Below are positions 37,653 to 48,670 of a stretch of DNA of 64,000 nucleotides, one piece after another (position 1 is the first letter of the stretch; each line of letters begins with the position of its first letter). A model generated the notes under the pieces. It was not told the DNA's origin. It saw nothing but the letters and a program-made list of their open reading frames with translations, and made no database searches. The position numbers and the translations under genes are program-made. The stretch is from Galaxea fascicularis (lineage: Eukaryota; Cnidaria; Anthozoa; Scleractinia; Euphylliidae), in contig OX419337.1 of assembly GCA_948470475.1 (NCBI GenBank), forward strand, positions 733,501 through 797,500. Reading direction: 5' to 3'.

Positions 37653-40600
37653 GTGTTTTGCTTGAAAATGTCATCCATGTACGGACGTAAACAGAAAGCC
37701 GCAGCGATGGCTGCATGTCGATGTGGAAATCTCGAACAGGTGACAGTACAAGATTTTGAGTGTCAGGTTATTGAGAATCTCAAAGATGCGAAGACACAAA
37801 CGGAAATTAGTATTGCGCTATCATCACCTGCAAACTCTGGGTCCGCGGCTTTTCTGACTGCTCCGAAAGTCCCTGACGTCTTTTGCGATAAAACTGTGTG
37901 ACCTTGTGAACCTGTGTCCGTGAACTGTCCTTCCAAACCTGAGAAACTCCACTGTTTAGATATCACACAAATAAACGAAGCTATTGAGGCCACTAACTTT
38001 CAACCACTCTCCCAAGACAGCATTGAGCAGCAGACGGTGACCAAGGAGGCTCATAAATTATCCTTGAAAGCAGCTCTTTCTCAAGAATTTCATACTTACA
38101 TGAAAACTGCTAACCACTCAATAGAAAACCTTACTAATAATGGTGAGCTCGAAACTTGTGATGGACAACTTCTCCTTACAACATCAACCTCACTTGAGAA
38201 CCTAGTTAACAATAATCTACAACACTGTGACTGTGAAAAAGAAACTGAATTCAAATTTTGTTTGGTGAAACAAAACACAGTTGAAGAGTTTGAGTTCGAG
38301 TGTAGTCGATGTAGGAAAGAAGTCAACTTGAAGAGTAGCATTCCTGTCGTTAAAGCCACAACCCGCCCAAGATCTGCACTATGTAATTTGATTGCTCTTT
38401 CATTCCTTGTCAACGGACAATATTTCAAAGATTACCACAAAATTCTCGGGACTCTCGGTCTGGATCACGTCAGTTCCACTCAGTGGATCCATATTGTTGA
38501 ATGGATTGCACCGCTTGTAAAAAGGATCGCCGACTGGAGCGTACAAGAAGCAAGAACTGAAGCACTTTGATGTGGAGATAAGTCATCACTGCACATCCAG
38601 TTCGATGGCTTTTATCTGACTTGCGGTCACTATTCGAATAACAGCTCCCCTACTGTCCACGATGCGAAGACTGGCAAAATTATTGCGTACTCACACCGAA
38701 CAAAGCGCGGTTAAGGTGCTAACTGGGAAGGGACAAGCGGTGGAGCAGAGGGGGACATATTTGAGGAAATGCTGGAGGATCTCCTGGGTACCTTCTCAAT
38801 CAACAAATGCACAATGGACAACGATTCGTCCTGCCAAGAGATTCTCCTAGCAAAAAGTCCAGAGACGGAGATTGTAATCTGTAGAAACCATTGTGCAAAA
38901 ACATTCCACGCTGACCTCCAGAAAGTCAAGAACACCCCTTGTCAGGTAAGTTGCTAAGGTGTTAGGGGGTGGGGGTGATGTGCATGAGAAGCCAAATGTA
39001 GACTTCAGCGAGGGGATATTGAGTTAAGATTCATGCAGAACGTATCTGCTTTAATACAATGACAAAAAATTAGGAAACTCAGTAATCGGTATCAATAAAA
39101 AACACTTTGAAATGACAGTAGTTTTTTTTTACTAACCTTGTTTAACTCCCAAGTTTCATAATGTCAAAATGGTGATATCAAAGCAAGGTTGATAATAGAG
39201 AGCTGTATAGTTTGTGAAATGGAATCAATGAATGTGAAAATATAAATGTACAAAATTGAACTGCACATTAAACAAGCTTGAAATCAGTGACAATTTGAAA
39301 AAAAGAAACCTGAAAAAACTTTGAGCACATGATTACAGGGGGATTTTAATGATGTGATTAGTTAAATGAACAATTGATTTGGCTCTCTTTCAGTGCAAAA
39401 AACTGGCAAGATGGAAGTGCAAAAGAATGACAGAGGGAATGATTGCCAACTGCAAGAAAGGCCTGATGCAATCTGATGCAATGTGAGGACATGTATACCT
39501 CTGATGATCCAATTGGCAATTTTGCAAAATCACTGTGCTCAATTACCACAACCACTACCAGGACAACCACTCTTCAACATGGTGTTGCTTCCACCCAAAG
39601 GTAGAAAAAATAATACTAATTGTTTTTATATTATGTAAATTCTGGGAGACACATAGACTCAGAAAAAATCCGAGTCCCAGATGGGATTTGAACCCACGAC
39701 CCTGGCTACACCCCTGAACTATCATTTACTCATAGACTTTATTCACCGATGATACAGTATACAAGGTATCCAAGAGGGATGCACAGATACTCAAGTACAT
39801 TGGAGGTGAAAATGAGTATATATTTTTCGTGACTGCCTCTCAGTAACTGAAGAGTCAATTTACAAGGGGGGCTGGGGTGTATTAAATGTGGATTGTGGAG
39901 TTAACCTCCTCCATAAATCTTAATAAAATAAAAATTGATAGATTAGTAGCAGTTACTTTAAACAAAATTAGCAGACATCCTTGGAAGGTGTAAAAAATTC
40001 CCTTTTCCTTAGGCAAAGTAAACTCCTAATTCTAACTCATCCCCAGGAAACCCAGAAATATTATATTGATGCATACAATTATCCTCTAAAGCAAATGGAA
40101 GATGGGAAACTGTACACCACAAAACATGCCTTTTCCTGCCCTGATCAGCTGCATGCCTTCAAGACACTTCTCTAAAACATGGCAACAAAGGCCGACAAAT
40201 ACATTTCCACAGATGGTAGGCAAACAAACAACACTTCAGAAGGCTATCATGGTATTGCTCTGTCATACAGAGACAAGAGAATTGATTTGGGGTCAACCCA
40301 TTATCAGTGCAAGACAAACATGTCAATTCCTCACAAAGTAAGTTTTCTTCTCATGACTGACAGTTCAAATAATTCATATTTTATGGATGTTTATATCAAC
40401 CAGTATATTAGCTACAAATTGACAATGGATCATAATGTTTAATCATTGATTACAACCCCTGACAATTTAAGTTTTAAGATAACTAGAAATAAAAAAAATT
40501 AATAATATGAATAAATGCATATTTACCACTTTGAGTACACAAACATGTTGGAAGACCTGCAAGGAACTTCAAGCCAACACAAAAAGATACATGTATCTCT

Positions 40601-42093
40601 TTATGATGCAGTCTGTTTGCTCATTATTATGATAAAAGGAAGCAATTTGCAACCAAGTGAATAATGCTCCTTTAGACAGAAAATGGGCAGACACTATATT
40701 GCAAAGGGATAACATTTATGTTATTATTAGAAATTTGCCTCATTTTTTATTTCTCTCTTAAGTCATTTCCTGAACAACAACTGGCAATCCAAGATACATG
40801 CAATTAATAGAAACTGCAACCCACAGTATAGAAATGTTTTCAGGCTGCCTTGAGCAAATATGTTACTTTTTACTTATTGCGTCTAACTTGATACAATGTA
40901 CAATGTTGTGTTGTTACTGTCAGAATATCGGACCCATTTGGATTGCATTACTCTTCGGACTTCTTAAAGTGCCAGTCCCACTCAACACACTTGAGTACAT
41001 CATTTAGCAACAGGATGAATATGAAAAGGCAAAACTCCAGAGAGCAAATCCAGAGCACCAGAAGAAGAGGTAACAAAACTTATTCTTACTTCTGTGGCAA
41101 TTTTTCCATTCAAATTGTATATCAATTTCAAAAACAATCTAGGTAGTGAGCCCTTGGCGGAGGGAAGGGTCAGTTTTAAAAGCGCATTACCAAGAGGAGG
41201 GGTGAAGTTTAGATCAAAAGACACACTATTGTGCCAGAAATAGATGCAAATTAGTCAAAGGGCCCAGAGCATATTCATGGATTTAAGCAGTACAGCACTT
41301 TTTCCATGTTTACATAGCCTCATCTAAACAGTTCTGCTCTCCCGAGACATAATCAAGGGTTTGCATAACTTTCAAGAATTCCCCTAATGCTCCCAGTGTT
41401 AAGACGAGGCTCTGTAAACTCAGAAGAAATGCTCTATTGCTTTTATAAAATAATTTTTAAAAATACGTGCAAATCTGAAATGTCACAACTGTGTTTACAT
41501 GTACATTATCTCATCTTAACACACCTATCCACCAATGAGAGCATGCATGGTGGCTCAGTTATTTTATAAAAACTGCTTCCACAGGTTGTCTCCAGGTCAT
41601 TTGCATGTACATGTATCCATTTGTCACTGAATACAATGACATCAATTTTGTGGTACTTACATTTTCTGTGCTAACAGGAATGCTAGTAAGAAGAGAAAAC
41701 AGAAGAGTCATGAACAGGAAAAACAGTTCATGAAATCACTAAAATCAGTCAGGGCAACAGCAGTGTACCCTGGCGATACAGAGGTCACTGTAGAAGAAGC
41801 AAGGGGTGAGGATGATGACAGTGGTGATGATCTTTCAGATGACAACGAAGCGACTGAATTTGCTTCCATGGAACAGCTCACTGGAATATCAACTAGTGAC
41901 TCAGACGAAGAGCTTGATAGCCTAACCCCATTGTTTTTCCTGTATGACTGTGAAGGAACAGGAGGTTCTGTCTACACTGACCACATCATTGAGATTGCAG
42001 CAATAGTTCAGCTACTACCTGGCCAAATACAAATTGCCAGTCAACTACAGTTTCATTCCTTGGTGTATACAGCAAAGCGGATTGCACCAGTTG
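37653..42093 (+). pseudogene. Multi-exon Mutator-like DDE transposase with a DEDDh-type C-terminal segment, inactivated
   Basis: One frame runs 37653-38945 and joins across GT-AG introns, in phase, to 39394-39600, 40047-40337, 40924-41069 and 41678-42093. The N-terminal part has Cys pairs (CDCEKE; FECSRCRKE) and a helical block (NLIALSFLVNGQYFKDYHKI) as in Mutator-like transposases. The catalytic core has IQFDGFYLTCGHYSNN, a TKRG...ANWEGTSGGAEGD block, CTMDNDSSCQE and CRNHCAKTFHADLQ, then NTSEGYHGIALSYRDKRIDL with the likely catalytic Glu. The last exon is acidic, then reads FFLYDCEGTGG...HIIEIAAI, an Exo I-like DxE motif of DEDDh 3'-5' exonucleases. In-frame stops at 37899, 38568, 38712, 39484, two near 39499, 40173 and 41005 disable it; no frameshift is needed between 37653 and 38945. 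Two stops look like CGA-to-TGA changes. Family identity is by recall of motifs; terminal repeats were not found. Confidence 0.7.
39650..39735 (-). mobile_element. tRNA-derived SINE relic
   Basis: On the minus strand an A-box-like atagttcaggggtgtag is followed, at tRNA-like spacing, by a B box GGTTCAAATCC. No full cloverleaf is apparent. Lies within an intron of the transposase relic. Confidence 0.5.
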
Positions 42094-42464
42094 GTAGGTT
42101 GATTAGTAGCATCTTCATTCTGTTGAGGAAAGCAGTGGTAAATTGTAATGTTGGAGTCACCTTAATATCACAACAAGTTACAAACAAATTGGAGCAGTGC
42201 TTGGAATAGCAAAGGCACGGGATGCAGAGAAGCATTACCTGGATCTTTTGGTGAGCCAGATTTTAGGATGTTTTTGTGGAATGCTTAAGCTTCTCTTGAT
42301 GTTGGGCTCAACCAAGTTAATAATGCTATTTGGTTCATTGCTTTTACTTTCCTTAGTAGAGAAACACTCCAAAGGAAGTGGTTCTTAAGTGATGACACCT
42401 CTATTGAGAGCATGGGGATGGGGCCACTTTTTCTGGGTCCTTAACCCCATTTTTTTTTTTACCT

Positions 42465-42920
42465 TCATTAAAGTCCCTATGAAGTAAAAAATTGATTGCT
42501 TATTTGAAAGGCCTTAACAAGTGAGTAAGAATGGCACTTTCTTTTTTGAGAGATCTTCTTTCATTCCCGAGATATTCAAGTTTTTGCCTAAAAATTGATG
42601 ATGGCATAAATGGTCTAAGTAAGAATATTAATCACAAAATCAAGAATATATGACTGATGCCATTCAAATTTGGTACCAGTAATGTACGTCATGTAAGATA
42701 CAACATGACACCCACTGGCAACAGTTCGACTACCCAGTCTATTTCATCCGAGATTCACTTTCGCAGTTTTTGGGTTAATCAAGCATCAGGTAATATGGGC
42801 ATCACATGTGTTTCAAGTATGACCATCTGTTACTCTTCATCTGGTCAAAAATGGAGATATTTGGTTCTTAGCAAACAAGGCCTGGAGCCTAGATTGTTGT
42901 TATGGCAACATCAATGGAGG
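42465..42920. repeat. Dispersed repeat downstream of the transposase relic
   Basis: Begins aaagtccctatgaagtaaa. It has no recognisable protein. I recall highly similar stretches as common in coral sequence, which is memory and not a search. It may mark the 3' limit of the transposase relic. Confidence 0.4.
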
Positions 42921-44150
42921 TATCTACCCTTCAAAACACCCCTTCCCCTCAATAAGCAGTCACGCGTCAGTTGCGATAATAGCGTCGGCACTAGTTGCTT
43001 TAATATAGGCTTCCACTTCTGCCTTACTAATAATCCCACTGATTTTGTGCCACTCCCTGCTGCCCATAATGTCGTCTTCAAACCTTTTTGATGTTGGCCA
43101 CACAAGTGATGACCTCAAGTTCTTCCTTTGCCAAAATGCTCCGTGCTCTAACAATTTTTAGTTTTACTGATGGTCCTGCATCCTCCCTTATGGCTGAATT
43201 CAGCGGGTGGCTTTTAGTTGTTTTGGCTTGCCCAACTCTTTGGCTGCCTTCATCCTGAATAATTCTTCACGCTGCTGGATCCGAGGTAGTGTTAGGTGGT
43301 TTCTCCTGCCCATGCCCGGGGACTGGCCCGGAACGGAGCAAGGGAACCGCTGGAATTAACTGGTCATTATAACAGTGCCGAACTTTCTACATTTACTGCT
43401 GTTTTCGAGTCCGTGCCTCCCTTCAGCCAATGTTGAACCACTGGGGCCTTGAATGAACCAATCTTGCTTTCTGAGATCTCAAAACTCAACATTGGAAAGG
43501 GTGAAATCGGGAACTTTCCTAAGGGTTTTAACTCGCTTTGCATGTCAAAAGCCTTGGGAAAATGGTAGCATGCAGAAATCCCATAACCTGCGAATATATA
43601 TCATAGGACAGAATTTTAGACAGAATTGTAATATTCTAATTTCCTTTTAGGCTATGAAAAAGATGACGGATGGCCCATTTTCAGCTCATTCGGTCCAAGG
43701 ATGCGAGTAAACAAAAGGTGCACCTTTCAGGAAACTTCATTTTATGAAGAAAGACTGGAAACTGTTATCCAGCTGTATCTGACGAGGAAATTAAATAGGA
43801 ATAGGAACTTCCATTTTAACATTCCCTTAGAGTTTTTATGGAATAAAATGTATTTATTAAAGTTATAAATTTGCACGGGAAAAGCGGACATTAACGTTTC
43901 CTACTTAGTTAAGCTACTTAATTAAATTCAGACGTGGAAACAGTTTTTAAAAGGTAGTTGTGCTTTCTCATACAACGCTTTTGCAACTAAAACCCGCAGA
44001 ATGAATGTGAGGATATCACGACCAAGCTAGAAAGTAATAATAAACTGCCACAAGGCTTATGAAGGGCAGTGTGGCCAACCCTCTCTGTCTGCATTTAATT
44101 TTTATACAGAGAATAACCATTTTAGATGTGTGTGGAATGACCTGGCGTTT
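42921..44150. other. Intergenic with coding-like minus-strand remnant
   Basis: On the minus strand about 43290-42950, short frames read ELFRMKAAKELGKPKQLK and, after a shift, EWHKISGIISKAEVEAYIKA. They look like protein-derived debris of an unrecognised mobile gene. The remaining sequence shows nothing. Confidence 0.3.
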
Positions 44151-44306
44151 GAGTAGAAGCGAGGCTGCGAGTGACCTTGTTTTGATAAAGACCTCTGTCT
44201 TTCTCACCTAAATGCGGACTAGTTTGCATAAGAACAACATAATTTACATGAGAAAGGTAATGAGCTTGGTATCAAAACAAGGTCAACTCCAGCCTTGCTT
44301 CTTCTC
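44151..44306. repeat. MITE with inverted gagaagaagc/gaccttgttttgat arms
   Basis: Left arm gagtagaagcgaggctgcgag then tgaccttgttttgat. The right arm is its inverse (atcaaaacaaggtca then agccttgcttcttctc). The centre contains ttgcataagaacaacataa. Confidence 0.7.
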
Positions 44307-45475
44307 GAAGGACAGGTCAATAAACACTCAGTTGTAAATGGGCTATTATTTTACGTCTTGCGGGTCGGAGGATTTATTTCTGTGGGATCATTTATCGAGG
44401 TCCCTGGAATCCCACACATGTACACAAGAATTTTTTAAGGAAAATATTAACACCCGTTTCAAGACAACAAGAATACTGCCTCCAAAATGAGTTAAACAAT
44501 CATTAAAATAAAGTCTTTTAAAGAGTAAAAATAGTCGAGACAGGAAAACTGGGCAAGAATAAATAAAAGAGTAGGTGGGGATCGAAACGGTAAACCCAGT
44601 TATTACGCAAATCGATGTCTCAAAACTAAAAAGATAGAAATACGTGGAATGCCGAAGACGAAAAAGAAAACTGCACAGTATGTGGAGAGGACGAGCAAGT
44701 CTAACACTATCAAAAACAAAAGTCGGAAATAAATTAGGAAGCAGTCCAAACAAAAAGAAAAAAGCCCTGGATAGGGTAGAATTACTTTCCATCCCTGCAT
44801 TATCACTAATCGAACAGACAGTACTCCGGTCACCAAAAATAGAGCGTTTTCACCAGAAGTTAGTGTGCACACTCACCCTCTGGGAAGTGACCTATTTTTC
44901 TGCATAATATTTTCTTTTGTGCCATTGAGCCAATATGGCTGCTGGTGACATGAGAGAAAACGCTCAACTGCAAGAAAAACCAAGAGGTATCCCAAAACCT
45001 CTTTAAAACTGTTCGTTGTTTACCCACCCACCTATCCCTCGTCACCCCTTGACAGTGAAAAGAAAGAAAACCTGATGTAAAATTACTCTTCAATTTCTGG
45101 ATCTCAAAAGAACATGAGTGATAACTAACACAGGGTTAAATTTCTTACCAATCTAAGGTCAAATAAGCTATCTCTAAATAAATGAATAAATTACCACTTT
45201 CTCCCAAGAAATTCTTTAAGTATCTGTACTTCCCAAATATATAAAATACATTTGTCTTCAATTTCAATAGATGAATAAATTCTCCCAAGGGGGTGGGAAA
45301 CCCCCGGTTCATCCTCTAGGGAAGAAGAGGGGTGGAAAAGACTCCTCTAGGAGACGGGAAGGGTTCAAATTCTGAGAATTGTCTTTCTAAATTTTACTTT
45401 TATAAAGAACTCATGCAGAAATCGACAGGGAAAGTATGTCTTTTGATTGGTTTTTTCTTTATTGCCGTGGTCAAT
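44307..45475. other. Intergenic, no gene recognised
   Basis: Minus-strand frames at 44388-44872 are hydrophobic and low in complexity with no motif. The word atgaataaatt occurs at about 45182 and 45272, as it does at the left edge of the satellite. Confidence 0.4.
45320..45345 (-). repeat. Diverged inverted satellite-like unit, left of the array
   Basis: ggaagaagaggggtgg-aaaagactcc resembles the reverse complement of the satellite segment ggaagggggagggtgggagggactcc. Preceded by an atgaataaatt word, as is the array itself. Confidence 0.4.
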
Positions 45476-45697
45476 AGCCCTTATGTGTGTTTACGTCAAA
45501 CTTCCGGATTTCACCACCAAGCCTCGTTTTCGAATTTCAAAGTTGTAAATTGTAGCATCAACTAAATCCCAAAGCAGCACAATTGTATAGAATACCCATG
45601 TGCGAACAGTATGCACATGCAAAGGATAAGCAAAAATATACTGTAAACGAGGCTTCGTGGTAAATTTTGAACATCTGACGTAATCAGGCATAAGGCC
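45476..45697. repeat. MITE with inverted ends
   Basis: gcccttatg...tttacgtca at the left and tgacgtaatcaggcataaggc at the right are inverse. The inner arms share accacgaagcctcgttt versus its inverse. Confidence 0.6.
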
Positions 45698-45878
45698 TAT
45701 AATCCAGCCATATGTAAATCATTTCCAAACGTGTCTAGAGTACACAACTCAACAACTACTCTTAAAGATATGAATAGATAAAACCTCAATAAATTCATTA
45801 CACTCAAGCCAATCAATTAATTCTTTCCCTCGTCCGACAGTTATTTCGTTACAGTTGAATACATGAATAAATTACCCA

Positions 45879-48622
45879 GGGAGGAAGGGTTGGGAGTCCC
45901 TCCCACCCTCCCCCTTCCACTCTGCCGAGTGGGAGGAGGAAGGGTTGGGAGTCCCTCCCACCCTCCCCCTTCCACTCTGCCGAGTGGGAGGAGGAAGGGT
46001 TGGGAGTCCCTCCCACCCTCCCCCTTCCACTCTGCCGAGTGGGAGGAGGAAGGGTTGGGAGTCCCTCCCACCCTCCCCCTTCCACTCTGCCGAGTGGGAG
46101 GAGGAAGGGTTGGGAGTCCCTCCCACCCTCCCCCTTCCACTCTGCCGAGTGGGAGGAGGAAGGGTTGGGAGTCCCTCCCACCCTCCCCCTTCCACTCTGC
46201 CGAGTGGGAGGAGGAAGGGTTGGGAGTCCCTCCCACCCTCCCCCTTCCACTCTGCCGAGTGGGAGGAGGAAGGGTTGGGAGTCCCTCCCACCCTCCCCCT
46301 TCCACTCTGCCGAGTGGGAGGAGGAAGGGTTGGGAGTCCCTCCCACCCTCCCCCTTCCACTCTGCCGAGTGGGAGGAGGAAGGGTTGGGAGTCCCTCCCA
46401 CCCTCCCCCTTCCACTCTGCCGAGTGGGAGGAGGAAGGGTTGGGAGTCCCTCCCACCCTCCCCCTTCCACTCTGCCGAGTGGGAGGAGGAAGGGTTGGGA
46501 GTCCCTCCCACCCTCCCCCTTCCACTCTGCCGAGTGGGAGGAGGAAGGGTTGGGAGTCCCTCCCACCCTCCCCCTTCCACTCTGCCGAGTGGGAGGAGGA
46601 AGGGTTGGGAGTCCCTCCCACCCTCCCCCTTCCACTCTGCCGAGTGGGAGGAGGAAGGGTTGGGAGTCCCTCCCACCCTCCCCCTTCCACTCTGCCGAGT
46701 GGGAGGAGGAAGGGTTGGGAGTCCCTCCCACCCTCCCCCTTCCACTCTGCCGAGTGGGAGGAGGAAGGGTTGGGAGTCCCTCCCACCCTCCCCCTTCCAC
46801 TCTGCCGAGTGGGAGGAGGAAGGGTTGGGAGTCCCTCCCACCCTCCCCCTTCCACTCTGCCGAGTGGGAGGAGGAAGGGTTGGGAGTCCCTCCCACCCTC
46901 CCCCTTCCACTCTGCCGAGTGGGAGGAGGAAGGGTTGGGAGTCCCTCCCACCCTCCCCCTTCCACTCTGCCGAGTGGGAGGAGGAAGGGTTGGGAGTCCC
47001 TCCCACCCTCCCCCTTCCACTCTGCCGAGTGGGAGGAGGAAGGGTTGGGAGTCCCTCCCACCCTCCCCCTTCCACTCTGCCGAGTGGGAGGAGGAAGGGT
47101 TGGGAGTCCCTCCCACCCTCCCCCTTCCACTCTGCCGAGTGGGAGGAGGAAGGGTTGGGAGTCCCTCCCACCCTCCCCCTTCCACTCTGCCGAGTGGGAG
47201 GAGGAAGGGTTGGGAGTCCCTCCCACCCTCCCCCTTCCACTCTGCCGAGTGGGAGGAGGAAGGGTTGGGAGTCCCTCCCACCCTCCCCCTTCCACTCTGC
47301 CGAGTGGGAGGAGGAAGGGTTGGGAGTCCCTCCCACCCTCCCCCTTCCACTCTGCCGAGTGGGAGGAGGAAGGGTTGGGAGTCCCTCCCACCCTCCCCCT
47401 TCCACTCTGCCGAGTGGGAGGAGGAAGGGTTGGGAGTCCCTCCCACCCTCCCCCTTCCACTCTGCCGAGTGGGAGGAGGAAGGGTTGGGAGTCCCTCCCA
47501 CCCTCCCCCTTCCACTCTGCCGAGTGGGAGGAGGAAGGGTTGGGAGTCCCTCCCACCCTCCCCCTTCCACTCTGCCGAGTGGGAGGAGGAAGGGTTGGGA
47601 GTCCCTCCCACCCTCCCCCTTCCACTCTGCCGAGTGGGAGGAGGAAGGGTTGGGAGTCCCTCCCACCCTCCCCCTTCCACTCTGCCGAGTGGGAGGAGGA
47701 AGGGTTGGGAGTCCCTCCCACCCTCCCCCTTCCACTCTGCCGAGTGGGAGGAGGAAGGGTTGGGAGTCCCTCCCACCCTCCCCCTTCCACTCTGCCGAGT
47801 GGGAGGAGGAAGGGTTGGGAGTCCCTCCCACCCTCCCCCTTCCACTCTGCCGAGTGGGAGGAGGAAGGGTTGGGAGTCCCTCCCACCCTCCCCCTTCCAC
47901 TCTGCCGAGTGGGAGGAGGAAGGGTTGGGAGTCCCTCCCACCCTCCCCCTTCCACTCTGCCGAGTGGGAGGAGGAAGGGTTGGGAGTCCCTCCCACCCTC
48001 CCCCTTCCACTCTGCCGAGTGGGAGGAGGAAGGGTTGGGAGTCCCTCCCACCCTCCCCCTTCCACTCTGCCGAGTGGGAGGAGGAAGGGTTGGGAGTCCC
48101 TCCCACCCTCCCCCTTCCACTCTGCCGAGTGGGAGGAGGAAGGGTTGGGAGTCCCTCCCACCCTCCCCCTTCCACTCTGCCGAGTGGGAGGAGGAAGGGT
48201 TGGGAGTCCCTCCCACCCTCCCCCTTCCACTCTGCCGAGTGGGAGGAGGAAGGGTTGGGAGTCCCTCCCACCCTCCCCCTTCCACTCTGCCGAGTGGGAG
48301 GAGGAAGGGTTGGGAGTCCCTCCCACCCTCCCCCTTCCACTCTGCCGAGTGGGAGGAGGAAGGGTTGGGAGTCCCTCCCACCCTCCCCCTTCCACTCTGC
48401 CGAGTGGGAGGAGGAAGGGTTGGGAGTCCCTCCCACCCTCCCCCTTCCACTCTGCCGAGTGGGAGGAGGAAGGGTTGGGAGTCCCTCCCACCCTCCCCCT
48501 TCCACTCTGCCGAGTGGGAGGAGGAAGGGTTGGGAGTCCCTCCCACCCTCCCCCTTCCACTCTGCCGAGTGGGAGGAGGAAGGGTTGGGAGTCCCTCCCA
48601 CCCTCCCCCTTCCACTCTGCCG
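45879..48622. repeat. 55-bp satellite, about 50 near-identical tandem copies
   Basis: The unit is exactly 55 bp (for example 45931-45985, then 45986 onward); because 12 x 55 = 660, whole sequence lines recur every 660 bases without a visible change. Copy number is about 49.9. Each unit has a G-rich half (GGGAGGAGGAAGGGTTGGGAG) and a C-rich half (CCCTCCCACCCTCCCCC), and one CpG. The minus strand of the C-rich half is GGGGGAGGGTGGGAGGG, a canonical G-quadruplex motif with single-base loops. The plus strand can also form a hairpin GGGTTGGGAG/CTCCCACCC. The unit has no stop codon in any of six frames, so every frame stays open for about 900 codons; these are not genes. Uniformity implies recent amplification or homogenisation. 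Confidence 0.97.
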
Positions 48623-48643
48623 TCTTCTATTGTTTGTTGTAGG

Positions 48644-48670
48644 GGAAGGGGGAGGGGTGGGAGAGACTCC
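48644..48670 (-). repeat. Inverted satellite unit fragment, right flank
   Basis: ggaagggggaggggtgggag-agactcc matches the reverse complement of the satellite (ggaagggggagggtgggagggactcc) with one inserted G and one substitution, 22 bp beyond the last unit. Confidence 0.75.

Noticed and set aside
44388..44872. Minus-strand hydrophobic frames of 134 and 89 codons resembling membrane proteins
   Set aside because: Hydrophobicity comes from T-rich antisense codons; two overlapping frames look equally good and neither has a start context or partner exons.
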